This document shows positions 20,480 to 28,949 of a DNA stretch of 64,000 nt, piece by piece; position 1 is the first letter of the stretch, and each line of letters opens with the position of its first letter. Position numbers and translations under genes: made by a program. The notes beneath the pieces were generated by a model. The model saw only the letters and a list, made by a program, of their open reading frames with translations. It was not told the origin of the DNA and ran no database searches. The stretch is from Halococcus salsus (GTDB taxonomy: Archaea > Halobacteriota > Halobacteria > Halobacteriales > Halococcaceae), in assembly GCF_009900715.1 (NCBI RefSeq), contig NZ_JAAAJC010000003.1, positions 186,001 to 250,000 of the forward strand. Reading direction: 5' to 3'.

Positions 20480-21438
20480 GCCACTCGCGCGAGCCACTCC
20501 GCGGGCGCGTCGAGTTCGGCGTCGCTCGGCAGGTTCTCGGGTCGGTCCCAGACGAGGCTCGCGGTCTCGAGCCCGCGTTCGTCCGCCACCGTCTCGAAGA
20601 AGGCCTTCCCGCGTTCGTACTGTCGGCGTTTCATCCCCATCCCGAGGAATCGGCGCACGAGCTGTGAGATCGGTCCCTTCCCGCCCCGACGCGCGTCGAC
20701 TTTCCGTCGAAGGTCCGCGTACTCGTCGTCGAACGCCCGGTCCATCAGGAGTTCGGCGTAGCCCTCGACCGCGGTCATCGCGGCGTTCACCTCCCGAAAG
20801 GCCTCGCGGTCGATGCTGCCCTCGCCGAGCGCCGCGACGCTGCGCTCCATCCGGGCTTCGAGGTGGCCCGAGAGCCACGGCGCGGCCCCGAACTCGGCGG
20901 CGTGGGTCACCTCGTGGAAGGCGATCCACCGGCGGAAGCGCTCCTCGGAGACGTCGAGTTCGTCGGCGACCCGGACGATGTTGGGGTGGACGAAGTAGAG
21001 CGCGTGGTCCTCCGCCGGGGCGTCAGCGAGGAGGAGGGGGTCGTACTGGCCGAGGACGTTGTTCGCGAGGAAGGAGAGCGCGACCGTCATCGAGCCGGTG
21101 TTGAGAACGCGTGCGACCCCGAGGTCCGGTGCGAAGCTCCGGGTCTCGGTTTCGAGGGTGCCCATCACGCGCTCGAACGTCGCGATGTTGGCGTCGATCC
21201 AGTGGTAGCGGTTCTGGACTTCCACCACGTCCGGGAGGTCGAACTCGACGGCCGAGACCTCCTGAATACGGGTTCTGGCGTCGCGCACGTCGCGCGCGTA
21301 GCCCGACCGGGTCGCCGACGAGAGCGAGAGGTCGCCGGGCTCGGTGGCCGAGCGCGCCGCCCGGGTGACGGCGTTCCAGTCGATCAGGCCCTCACCCGAG
21401 GCCTCGGCGACCGCCCGTACGCTGTCGTAGAGGTTCAC
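20476..21438 (-). CDS. Zinc-dependent metalloprotease-like protein (DUF2342 / F420-biosynthesis-associated family)
   Basis: Protein of 320 residues starting with GTG. The zinc-protease-like motif FHEVTHAAEFGAAPWL is at about residues 193-208, with EGYAELLMDRAF further on, which could give the third metal ligand. This is the pattern of the DUF2342 family, often named coenzyme F420 biosynthesis-associated protein. Its substrate is unknown, and proteolysis is predicted from the HExxH motif only. It converges with the small membrane protein gene (four-base overlap). Confidence 0.75.
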   Translation of the reverse strand: MNLYDSVRAVAEASGEGLIDWNAVTRAARSATEPGDLSLSSATRSGYARDVRDARTRIQEVSAVEFDLPDVVEVQNRYHWIDANIATFERVMGTLETETRSFAPDLGVARVLNTGSMTVALSFLANNVLGQYDPLLLADAPAEDHALYFVHPNIVRVADELDVSEERFRRWIAFHEVTHAAEFGAAPWLSGHLEARMERSVAALGEGSIDREAFREVNAAMTAVEGYAELLMDRAFDDEYADLRRKVDARRGGKGPISQLVRRFLGMGMKRRQYERGKAFFETVADERGLETASLVWDRPENLPSDAELDAPAEWLARVA

Positions 21439-21475
21439 GGCTCATCGAGGCCCCGACGAACCAAAGCGTTTCGCC

Positions 21476-21907
21476 CTACAGCTCTTCGAACTCGTTCTCG
21501 ATGTCGTCGTCGCCGAGGTACCACCACGCGGCCAGCGCGAGGAGGCCGACCACGACCAACAGCAGGAAGGTCCGACCGATGCCACGGCCACCCGAGTCGT
21601 CGGCTTCGTCGTAGTCGGGTTCGTCTTCGACCTCGGTGTCGGGGTCGATCTCGACTACTGCGCTGCCGGTCTCGGTCTCCGTCTCGGTTTCGCTTTCCTC
21701 GTCCTCACCGATCTGGACCGTGTCGCCGCCGTCGGCGGTCGCCGAGTCCGTCTCGTCGTCCCCGAACGGGAGCGGGTCCTCGGAGCCCCCGAAGCCGAGC
21801 CGGTCGCGGAGCACCTCGCCGATGTCGGAGTTGAGTTCGAGTTCGCTCTCGAACTCGTTGTTGTCGGCGTGGAGATGGAGTTCGACCAGCGTCAGTTTGT
21901 CTGCCAT
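21476..21907 (-). CDS. Tail-anchored acidic membrane protein
   Basis: Protein of 143 residues starting MADKLTLVELHLH (an ATG nine bases earlier is also possible). The N-terminal ~45 residues are a small folded region, LTLVELHLHADNNEFESELELN. A very acidic linker follows, containing an ETETETETG run and TEVEDEPDYDEADD. A single membrane helix near the end (TFLLLVVVGLLALAAWWYL) is followed by an acidic tail. Not recognised. The topology suggests a cytoplasmic domain tethered to the membrane. Confidence 0.6.
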   Translation of the reverse strand: MADKLTLVELHLHADNNEFESELELNSDIGEVLRDRLGFGGSEDPLPFGDDETDSATADGGDTVQIGEDEESETETETETGSAVVEIDPDTEVEDEPDYDEADDSGGRGIGRTFLLLVVVGLLALAAWWYLGDDDIENEFEEL

Positions 21908-22026
21908 ACCGGCCATCTGTGGGCCGGCATCTTATCCGTTTTGGGCTTGCGTGCGCGATGGGAATCCGAGGCGTTCGGGCCGTCCGATTTCGAGCGGTTC
22001 ATGGCCACCGACCCGGTAGACGGCGG

Positions 22027-23085
22027 GTGAACGAGACCCAGCGGACGTTCCTCGACGATCTGCTCGAAACCCCGACTCCGTCAGGCTTCGAAACCCGTGG
22101 TCAGCGTGTCTGGCTCGACTACGTCGGCGAGTTCGCCGACCAGGTCTCCACCGACGACTACGGCAACGCGGTCGCGGTCCACGAGGGGAGCGACGACGCG
22201 CCGACGGTCGCGCTCACCGGCCACGCCGACGAGATCGGGTTCGTGGTTCGGGACATCGACGGCGAGGGATTCCTCCGATTGGGCTCCATCGGCGGCGCGG
22301 ACAAGACCGTCTCGCGCGGCCAGCACGTCACCGTCCACACCGACGACGGCCCCGTCGCGGGCGTCATCGGCCAGGCCGCGATCCACCTCCGCGACGAACA
22401 CGAGGTCGCCGACATCGAGGACCTCCACGTCGACATCGGGGTCGAGAGCGAGGAAGCGGCCCGCGACCTCGTCACCATCGGCGACCCGCTGACGGTCTCG
22501 ACGACGCTCGAACCTCTCCAGGGGACGCGACTCGCCGCCCGCGGGATGGACAACCGGGTCGGCACGTGGGCCGCCGCCGAGGGGCTCCGACGGGCCTGCG
22601 AGGCCGACGTCGAGGCGACCGTCTACGCCGTGAGCACCGTCCAGGAGGAGGTCGGCCTCCAGGGCGCGAAGATGGTCGGCTTCGACCTCGCACCCGACGC
22701 GGCCATCGTGATGGACGTCACCCACGCCACCGACGAACCCGCGACACCCGGCAACCGCTCCAACGGCGTCGAACTCGGGGCCGGCCCGGCCATCGCCCGC
22801 GGCGGCGCGAATCATCCCATCCTCGTCGAGAAACTGCGCGCGGCTGCCGACGAGGCCGAGATCGACGTGCAGCTCCAGGCCACCGGCTCCCGGACGGGCA
22901 CCGACGCCGACGCGATCTTCACCCAGCGCGGCGGCATCCCCTCGCTCAACGTCGGCATCCCGAACCGCTACATGCACACCCCGGTCGAAGTAGTCGACAC
23001 CGACGACCTCGATTCAGTCGTCGACCTGCTCGGCGCGTTTTCAGAATCTGTGGGTGCGGACGAGTGCTTCGCCGTCGAGATCTGA
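22027..23085 (+). CDS. M42-family metallopeptidase (aminopeptidase / TET-like)
   Basis: Protein of 352 residues. The GTG at 22027 (VNETQRTFLDDLLETPTPSG) is taken as start because the family begins here. Metal ligands and catalytic residues are visible: TGHADEIGF, ARGMDNRVG (bridging Asp), VQEEVGLQGA (catalytic Glu then metal Glu), MDVTHATD and the C-terminal IPNRYMHTPVE histidine. M42 enzymes form dodecameric TET particles that trim short peptides in the cytoplasm downstream of the proteasome. Related endoglucanase annotations of this family are usually wrong. Confidence 0.88.
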   Translation: MNETQRTFLDDLLETPTPSGFETRGQRVWLDYVGEFADQVSTDDYGNAVAVHEGSDDAPTVALTGHADEIGFVVRDIDGEGFLRLGSIGGADKTVSRGQHVTVHTDDGPVAGVIGQAAIHLRDEHEVADIEDLHVDIGVESEEAARDLVTIGDPLTVSTTLEPLQGTRLAARGMDNRVGTWAAAEGLRRACEADVEATVYAVSTVQEEVGLQGAKMVGFDLAPDAAIVMDVTHATDEPATPGNRSNGVELGAGPAIARGGANHPILVEKLRAAADEAEIDVQLQATGSRTGTDADAIFTQRGGIPSLNVGIPNRYMHTPVEVVDTDDLDSVVDLLGAFSESVGADECFAVEI

Positions 23086-23153
23086 ACCAACGCCGCTTGC
23101 CCGCGTTTTCGTCTACGAGTTGACTCAGCGAGCTATCGAGCCACTGGCAGAAA

Positions 23154-23163
23154 TGTTTAAGCG
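23154..23163 (+). promoter_or_regulatory. TATA-like box for the small membrane protein gene
   Basis: TGTTTAAGCG, centred about 28 bases before the ATG at 23186. The spacing supports that downstream ATG over the upstream in-frame starts. Confidence 0.6.
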
Positions 23164-23185
23164 AACCCTTCGAGATGCACTGAAC

Positions 23186-23653
23186 ATGAATGGAAGAAAA
23201 TACGTCGGCCGTGTCGCTCGGCTGATCGCTGTCGGCCTCTGTGTTCTCGGGATCGTCATCGCCGGCTGGGCCACGTACACCACGGCTCAGTCGACACCGT
23301 ATCTCGTGCAGGTCGACGACGTGACGACGTCGTCGTCCGAGCCGGCGATAGCCTATCGCGACCTCTCGTCATCACAGCAGGCGATCTTCGACCGGATGAC
23401 GACGGACCCCGCTGGGCCGGCCACCGGTCAGGCAACCCACGTCGAAGGCACCTCACTGGCGTTCTTCGCAAACAGCGCGGTTCGATATCGGGGTGAAATG
23501 TACACGTTCGATATTCAGTACGACCCGGGTTCGCCGGGGCCGCTGTTCGTCGGGTTCGGTGTGCTGGTCGCGCTCGTCGGCGGCTGCTCGTTGCTCCTGC
23601 TGTGGTATCGGGGTCGGCGACGGGAGGCGACTGCGGACCCGCTCGCTGCCTGA
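23186..23653 (+). CDS. Haloarchaeal membrane protein with an extracytoplasmic domain
   Basis: Protein of 155 residues starting MNGRKYVGRVARL. One membrane helix at residues ~11-32 (LIAVGLCVLGIVIAGW), an outside domain of about 85 residues with DDVTTSSSEPAIAYRDLSSS and AIFDRM, and a second helix near the C-terminus (FVGFGVLVALVGGCSLLLLWY) followed by RGRRRE as positive-inside anchor. This two-helix arrangement around a small domain is common in haloarchaea. The function is unknown. Confidence 0.65.
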   Translation: MNGRKYVGRVARLIAVGLCVLGIVIAGWATYTTAQSTPYLVQVDDVTTSSSEPAIAYRDLSSSQQAIFDRMTTDPAGPATGQATHVEGTSLAFFANSAVRYRGEMYTFDIQYDPGSPGPLFVGFGVLVALVGGCSLLLLWYRGRRREATADPLAA

Positions 23654-24015
23654 TGTGTTGTTTTGGTCGAACAGCTGATTCGCTACTACGATTGATTTGC
23701 CGACTCGTTTACGGCAACGTCCGATGCAAACGAGAGACCGCACAGCACCGCCCCGCACTGCCCACACACCTCCCCAGCCGACTGCGCTTCTCGTTCGCTC
23801 GGCTCACGGCTCACTTCGTTCGCCGTTCGCGACCGAGGTTCTCCTTTCAGTCGAACCTCGCGCCGCTCACTCCGGTGCTCATCCCTCGCACAGTGTCCAC
23901 GACCGGCCCTCACTGTCGTTCGGACCGGTCGTGAGCGCGCGCCACCGCAGCCAAATATGCGAAGATCGCGGGACGGTGACCCTCGTCGTCGACCCGAAAC
24001 GGTCGCGAACGGTCG
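23654..24015 (+). repeat. Modular intergenic element, copy F (3' of membrane protein gene)
   Basis: No gene. Shares three ordered blocks with copy E: CCGCACAGCACCGC (about 23740), CACACACCTCCCCAGCCGA (about 23763) and the terminal block, in which the hairpin CGACCGG...CCGGTCG encloses CTCACTGTCGTTCG and is followed by GAGCGCGCGCCAC. Between them is a GAGGTTCTCCTTTCAGTCGAA block, like copies A and E. The terminal stem differs from copy E in sequence but still pairs. Confidence 0.65.
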
Positions 24016-24020
24016 GTACG

Positions 24021-24026
24021 TTTAAG
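24021..24026 (+). promoter_or_regulatory. TATA-like box for lsm-rpl37e-purF
   Basis: TTTAAG, about 28 bases before the lsm ATG at 24051; the only good promoter sequence before the three overlapping or abutting genes. Confidence 0.6.
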
Positions 24027-24050
24027 AAGCGAACCCGGCGAGTGGGGGCC

Positions 24051-24275
24051 ATGAGTGGACGACCCCTCGACGTGCTGGAGGCGACGCTCGGTGACCGCGT
24101 CACCGTCCGGCTGAAGGACGGCGCGGCCTACGCCGGCGAACTCGGCGGCTACGACCAGCACATGAACGTGGTGCTCGACCCCGCGGAGGAGGACCCCGAG
24201 AACGACGCAGCGACCGAGACGGTCGAGAGCACAACGATTATCCGGGGCGACAACGTCGTGTCGATAACACCATGA
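24051..24275 (+). CDS. lsm: Sm-like (LSm) RNA-binding protein
   Basis: Protein of 74 residues. Both Sm motifs are visible: [37 protein letters not shown] (Sm1, seen in parts) and the terminal IRGDNVVSI (Sm2). Archaeal Sm proteins form heptameric rings that bind U-rich RNA and act in RNA metabolism. It overlaps the L37e gene start by four bases (24272-24275), the conserved haloarchaeal lsm-rpl37e pairing. Confidence 0.95.
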   Translation: MSGRPLDVLEATLGDRVTVRLKDGAAYAGELGGYDQHMNVVLDPAEEDPENDAATETVESTTIIRGDNVVSITP

Positions 24276-24445
24276 CGGGCTCAGGAACACCGAGTCAGGG
24301 GAAGAAGAACAAGACGGTGCACGTGAAGTGCCGGCGGTGCGGCGAGGCCTCCTACCACAAGACCAAGAAGGTCTGCGCGTCGTGCGGGTTCGGGAAATCC
24401 GCCAAACGACGCGACTACGCGTGGCAGGAGAAGGCCGGCGAGTAG
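24272..24445 (+). CDS. rpl37e: 50S ribosomal protein L37e
   Basis: Protein of 57 residues, too short for many gene finders. It carries the four-cysteine zinc ribbon ([20 protein letters not shown]) and the basic tail [11 protein letters not shown] typical of L37e. Starts [14 protein letters not shown]. It is translationally coupled to lsm upstream, and its TAG abuts the purF ATG with no spacer. Confidence 0.96.
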   Translation: MTGSGTPSQGKKNKTVHVKCRRCGEASYHKTKKVCASCGFGKSAKRRDYAWQEKAGE

Positions 24446-25870
24446 ATGCACGAGAAGTGCGGCGTCGTCGGCGTCTCCCTCGCCGACCGAGCCGCCGCGC
24501 GCCCGCTTTACTACGCGCTCTACGCCCTCCAGCACCGCGGCCAGGAGTCGGCGGGGATCATCACCCACGACGGCTTCCAACAGCACTCCCACGTCGAGAT
24601 GGGGCTCGTCGGCGACGCCTTCGACCCCGCGGACATCGAGAGTCTCAACGGCTCGAACGGCATCGGCCACGTTCGCTACCCCACCGCAGGCAGCGTCGAC
24701 AGCTCCTGCGCCCAACCCTTCGCCGTCTCGTTCAAGAGCGGTTCGCTCGGTCTCTCGCACAACGGAAATCTCGTGAACGCCGACGCGCTCCGCGACGAAC
24801 TCGCCGGGCTCGGCCACGCCTTTACTTCCGACGGCGACACCGAGGTCATCGCCCACGACCTCGCGCGGAACCTCCTCGACTCCGGGCTCGTCGAAGCCGT
24901 CGAACGAACCATGGGCAAGATACACGGCTCCTACTCGTTGACCGTGATGCACGACGATCGGGTCTTGGGCCTCCGCGACCCACAGGGCAATCGTCCGCTC
25001 TGTCTCGGCGAGCTCGAGGACGGCTACGTGCTCGCCTCCGAGAGCGCCGCCATCGACGCGCTCGACGGGGAGCTCATCCGCGACGTCAAACCCGGCGAAC
25101 TCGTCGTCCTCGAACCCGACGGCTCGGGCTACAGCACGTATCAGCTCACGGAACTCGACAACACCGCCCACTGCTTCTTCGAACACGTCTACTTCGCCCG
25201 GCCCGACTCGACCATCGACGGGGAGCTCGTCTACGAGGTCCGACGCGAACTCGGCCGGAAGCTCTGGGCCGAGAACGGCATCGACACCGACGTGGTGATG
25301 CCGGTGCCCGACTCGGGCCGGGCGTTCGCCTCGGGCTACGCCGAGGCTGCGAACGAGAACGAGGGTAGCGTCGAGTTCGCGGAGGGGCTGATGAAGAACC
25401 GGTACGTCGGCCGGACGTTCATCATGCCGACCCAGGACGAGCGCGAGCGCGCCGTTCGGCTGAAGCTCAACCCGATCAAGTCCACGGTCGAGGACAAGAC
25501 GGTGACGCTGATCGACGACTCGATCGTCCGGGGAACGACCTCGACCCAGCTCGTCGAACTCCTCCGGGACGTGGGCGCGTCGGAGGTCCACCTCCGGATC
25601 GGCTCGCCCGCCATCACCGCCCCGTGTTACATGGGGATCGACATGGCGACCCGCGAGGAGCTCATCGCGGCCGATCGAACCGTCGAGGAGGTCAGAAACG
25701 AGATCGACGCCGACAGCCTCGCGTATCTCTCGCCAGGGGCGATCGCCGACGCGCTCGACACGCAGCGGAACGACCTCTGTATGGGCTGCATTACTGGGGA
25801 ATACCCCTACGACATCGACGGCGAGCCGACGGATCGGTCGGTGCGCCAACCCGTTATCGCCGACGACTGA
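24446..25870 (+). CDS. purF: Amidophosphoribosyltransferase (purine synthesis, first step)
   Basis: Protein of 474 residues. It converts PRPP and glutamine to 5-phosphoribosylamine. The glutaminase nucleophile is Cys5 after a four-residue propeptide (MHEKCGVVGVS), which must be removed for activity. The N-terminal Ntn domain has LQHRGQESAGI and GHVRYPTAGS. The C-terminal PRPP-binding loop is LIDDSIVRGTTS. GCITGEYPYDI near the end is usual for the family. It is co-transcribed with lsm and rpl37e, linking purine supply with translation genes. Confidence 0.97.
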   Translation: MHEKCGVVGVSLADRAAARPLYYALYALQHRGQESAGIITHDGFQQHSHVEMGLVGDAFDPADIESLNGSNGIGHVRYPTAGSVDSSCAQPFAVSFKSGSLGLSHNGNLVNADALRDELAGLGHAFTSDGDTEVIAHDLARNLLDSGLVEAVERTMGKIHGSYSLTVMHDDRVLGLRDPQGNRPLCLGELEDGYVLASESAAIDALDGELIRDVKPGELVVLEPDGSGYSTYQLTELDNTAHCFFEHVYFARPDSTIDGELVYEVRRELGRKLWAENGIDTDVVMPVPDSGRAFASGYAEAANENEGSVEFAEGLMKNRYVGRTFIMPTQDERERAVRLKLNPIKSTVEDKTVTLIDDSIVRGTTSTQLVELLRDVGASEVHLRIGSPAITAPCYMGIDMATREELIAADRTVEEVRNEIDADSLAYLSPGAIADALDTQRNDLCMGCITGEYPYDIDGEPTDRSVRQPVIADD

Positions 25871-25879
25871 CTGCGCTTT

Positions 25880-26698
25880 TCAGTAGACGTCGTTCAGGAA
25901 CCCTCTGAGTGCCTCGTTGACCGCGTCGGGGTTTTCGAGGTTCGAGGAGTGCCCGGCTTCCGGGATCAGTTCCTGGCGGGCGTCGGGGAGCGCGTCGAGC
26001 ATCGGTTCGGTGCGTTCGGGGGCTATCGAGGCGTCCTCCTCGCCGTGGATCGAGAGGACGGGAACGTCGATACCCGAGAGCTTCGGCGTGAAGTCCGGCT
26101 GGTTCAGCCACGAGTGCATCTCGTGGTAGAACCCTTCGGCTGGGTAGGTCCGCCACCGGTCGACCCAGCGATCGGGGAGGGCGGGGTTCTCCGCGCGTGT
26201 GGTCTCGCCGAAGAGCCCGTCCCGCGCGACCGTGACGCCGGGCTCCGTGAATTTCCCTTCCGCGCGAGCCTGCTCGGCGAGCTGGCCGTACTGCTCGCGT
26301 TCGACCTCGGTGTACGCCTCGGCCATCGAGTCGATGAGGACCAGTCCGTCGAGCCGCTCGGGGTAGCGCTCGGCGAAACGCAGCGCCATGAACCCGCCCA
26401 TCGACATCCCGCAGAGCACGACCGTGTCGAGTTCGAGCCCGTCACAGAGCGCGTCGACGTCGTCCGCGAGGTCGTAGAGGTCGTAGGAGCTCGCGTACTG
26501 GTCCGTCCGCGCCCGGAGGTCGTAGGCCACCGTCCGAAAGTCGTCGGCGAGCGCCTCGACCTGCGGGTCGAACATCGTCCGGTCCATCAGGGTACCGTGG
26601 GCGAACACGACGGCCGGACCGTCACCGCGGTCGGTCACCACCGTCTCCGGTCGAACTCGATACCGTTCGGTCGCTGTGTCCGACGTAGTATTCGACAC
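25880..26698 (-). CDS. Alpha/beta hydrolase
   Basis: Protein of 272 residues with a GTG start. Oxyanion region FAHGTLMDRTMF, nucleophile elbow GMSMGGFMAL (Ser near residue 99), acid IHGEEDASIAPE and catalytic histidine PEAGHSSNLE: a full catalytic triad. The substrate cannot be deduced; similar proteins are annotated as 3-oxoadipate enol-lactonase-like or esterases. The 3' end converges with purF nine bases away. Confidence 0.82.
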   Translation of the reverse strand: MSNTTSDTATERYRVRPETVVTDRGDGPAVVFAHGTLMDRTMFDPQVEALADDFRTVAYDLRARTDQYASSYDLYDLADDVDALCDGLELDTVVLCGMSMGGFMALRFAERYPERLDGLVLIDSMAEAYTEVEREQYGQLAEQARAEGKFTEPGVTVARDGLFGETTRAENPALPDRWVDRWRTYPAEGFYHEMHSWLNQPDFTPKLSGIDVPVLSIHGEEDASIAPERTEPMLDALPDARQELIPEAGHSSNLENPDAVNEALRGFLNDVY

Positions 26699-26774
26699 GA
26701 TCGATGTTCGGGGTGTATCGACTTATACTCCCCCGTGGCGGCGGTGAGCGCCGAGATCACCGGCTCGACAGATC

Positions 26775-26797
26775 GGTTTCCGGAAGAACTGGAAACC
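26775..26797 (+). promoter_or_regulatory. Inverted repeat upstream of the orc gene, ORB-like
   Basis: GGTTTCC, nine bases, then GGAAACC: a perfect 7-bp inverted repeat ending 14 bases before the orc start codon. The half GGAAAC resembles the core of haloarchaeal origin recognition boxes (TGGAAAC). It could be an Orc binding site for autoregulation. A complete origin with several ORB copies is not seen in this 113-base gap. Confidence 0.35.
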
Positions 26798-26811
26798 CGG
26801 CACCGCCGCTT

Positions 26812-27840
26812 ATGTCGGTGGGCGTGAACACCAGCAACATGATCCGGGACGCCCGCGTGCTCCAAGACGAGTTCCTCCCGCGCGAGGTGGGCCATCGCGA
26901 CCAAGAGATGAACGCCCTCACCCGCGCGCTCGACCCCGTGACGCGCAACGAACCCGCCGAGACCGCGTTCCTGTTCGGGCCCTCGGGGACGGGCAAGACC
27001 TGTCTCGCCCGGTTCGCGCTCGCCCGCCTCCGCGAAGTGGTGCTCGACCTCAACTACCAGTACGTCAACTGCTGGCAGGATTACACCCGATTCCGGGCGC
27101 TCTATCGCATCCTCGAAGCCATCGGTTCGACGGCGGACATCCACCGCCAGTCGACGCCGACGGATGCCCTCCTCGAACGGCTCGAAGCCTACGACGGGCC
27201 GGAGTTCGTGGTGATCCTCGACGAGGTCGACCAGCTGCAGGACCACGACCTCCTCTACGACCTCTATCGCACCGTCGGCGTCTCGATGGTCCTGATCGCG
27301 AACAGCGAGGAGGAACTGTTCGCACGGCTCGACAGCCGGCTGGTCTCGCGCCTCCACGCCTCGACCCGGATCCGCTTCGAGAAGTACGAACTCGACGAGC
27401 TGGTCTCGATCCTCCACGACCGGGTTCGGTGGGGGCTCGACGTGGAGGTCCCCCGCGACCGGCTGGTGACCATCGCCGACGCCGCGGCCGGCGACGCCCG
27501 CGTCGCGATCGGGATCCTCCGGAGCGCCGCGCGGCAGGCCGAGAGAGTGGAGAAGGACGGGATCGGGATGGAGACGATCCGAACGGCGATCCCGGCGGGC
27601 CGAACCGAGGTCAGACAACGAAACGTCGAGCAGCTCACGCCACACCAGCGCGCGCTCTACGAGATCGTCCACGACCGCGAAACGGTCACCCCTGGCGAGC
27701 TCTACGAGGCGTATCGCGAGCGGGTCGAGGAACCCCGCTCCAACCGGACCGTCAGAAATCACCTCTCGAAGCTCGCCCACTACAACCTGATCGAAAAACG
27801 GGGTGAGGGACGCGGTCGAACGTACCATCGCCCGGAGTAG
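26812..27840 (+). CDS. Orc1/Cdc6-family replication initiator paralogue
   Basis: Protein of 342 residues. Walker A GPSGTGKT (near residue 51), Walker B VVILDEVDQL, sensor-type IANSEEE, and a C-terminal winged helix (LTPHQRALYEIVHDR...NRTVRNHLSKLAHYNLIEKRG). Haloarchaea carry many Orc paralogues and only some work with an origin. This one is on the short side and has no evident origin repeat array beside it, so it may be an orphan or a regulator. The start at MSVGVNTSN is supported by an upstream TATA-like ACTTATACT; an internal MIRDARV start is an alternative. Confidence 0.88.
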   Translation: MSVGVNTSNMIRDARVLQDEFLPREVGHRDQEMNALTRALDPVTRNEPAETAFLFGPSGTGKTCLARFALARLREVVLDLNYQYVNCWQDYTRFRALYRILEAIGSTADIHRQSTPTDALLERLEAYDGPEFVVILDEVDQLQDHDLLYDLYRTVGVSMVLIANSEEELFARLDSRLVSRLHASTRIRFEKYELDELVSILHDRVRWGLDVEVPRDRLVTIADAAAGDARVAIGILRSAARQAERVEKDGIGMETIRTAIPAGRTEVRQRNVEQLTPHQRALYEIVHDRETVTPGELYEAYRERVEEPRSNRTVRNHLSKLAHYNLIEKRGEGRGRTYHRPE

Positions 27841-27917
27841 CGCTTCTGGCACTCCCGGAAAGCCGTCCCGCTCGCTTACGACGGTCCGTCGGGATCGCTT
27901 CACTGGAGGCAACATCG

Positions 27918-28517
27918 ATGATCGGGGATCTCGCGTTCTGTCCGAAGACCGGTGCACGACTCTCAGAGGAACGGTACTATCGCGCGGACGGCCCGCCACT
28001 CAGGGTACCCGTCGACGACGAGTACGTCTCGGCCGAGGAGATAGACGGCGAACTCACCGCGGGGGCCGTCTGTTCGTCCCGCCGGGCGCTCCTCACCCAC
28101 TTCCGGCGCACCCACCAGTACTACCACCGGCCGGACGACGAGCTCTATCGGACGGTCGCGCTCCGGCTCCGCGACCTGAAACGCACCGCGAGCGGACCAC
28201 ACTCGCCGGACATGGTGGTCTGGCTCGCGCTCCACGACCACCTCGACACCACGGGGATCGACGCCGACTGGATGCTGGGCCACGTCGAGTTCCGGTGTCC
28301 ACACTGCCACGGTCGGCTGAAGTACCACCAGCACGACCCCGAAACCATCCACGCCGTGTGCGCGACGAACTGCACCGACGACAACGCCGACCGCCTCGCC
28401 GAGATCGAGCGCCTCGCGAGCGAACTCGCTCGTGACGCCCTCGACCGAACGGACGTCGAGGAGGGTCCCGGTTCCCGAACGACGGCGCGGGACGCGCTCA
28501 CCGAACCGCTCGGGTAG
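27918..28517 (+). CDS. Zinc-binding haloarchaeal protein of unknown function
   Basis: Protein of 199 residues. A clear ribosome binding site GGAGG (27905-27909) lies eight bases before the ATG. The N-terminus has CPKTGARLSEERYYRADG. A second cysteine/histidine group, FRCPHCHGRLKYHQHDPETIHAVCATNC (given in part; residues ~125-152), forms a probable zinc ribbon. An acidic, helical tail follows. It is next to orc on the same strand (77-base gap). No family recognised; a nucleic-acid-binding role is only a guess from the ribbon. Confidence 0.62.
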   Translation: MIGDLAFCPKTGARLSEERYYRADGPPLRVPVDDEYVSAEEIDGELTAGAVCSSRRALLTHFRRTHQYYHRPDDELYRTVALRLRDLKRTASGPHSPDMVVWLALHDHLDTTGIDADWMLGHVEFRCPHCHGRLKYHQHDPETIHAVCATNCTDDNADRLAEIERLASELARDALDRTDVEEGPGSRTTARDALTEPLG

Positions 28518-28949
28518 CCGCCGCCGGCGACGCGCCGCCCCCGCTCCGGTCGAGGTGCGAGGAGAGCCGTACCCAGCAGCACGGCGGAACTTTCGGCATT
28601 AAATCGTTACTTCTCGACATCTCGCGCCTGAATTCCAGTTAGATGATTGATTTCGAGATTTCTGCAATATTCTCTCGTTGTCTGCCAATTTTGAAAGCAA
28701 ACAGGTGATTATCGGAGTTCTCCAGTAGAGACAGAGACATTAGGCCGGAAGTGATGCGCGGTGGTCGGTCTGTGGAGAGTGTCAGCGACCGACGGTCGAT
28801 CCAGCTCTTTTACCGTCTCGTTGTCGTCATTCAGATGAATCCCGTCTCTCCGATCCGTTGGTCGAGCGAGCCTCTCCCGATCGGGCGTGTAAAGACTTAT
28901 TTCTGATTTCGAGTCGAGCCGAGCCGACTGGGTTCGTACCCGCGGACGG
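28518..28949. other. A+T-richer spacer without recognisable gene
   Basis: 432 bases. Bases 28590-28740 are clearly richer in A+T than the flanks (runs such as AATATTCTC and CCAATTTTG). No reading frame with sensible codon use, no tRNA and no element of the A-F family is seen. TATA-like CTTTTACCG near 28806 faces nothing obvious. It separates the core block from the pyrimidine cluster. Confidence 0.5.

Noticed and set aside
26699-26811. Replication origin beside the orc gene
   Set aside because: Only one ORB-like inverted repeat and no long A+T-rich unwinding region in the gap.
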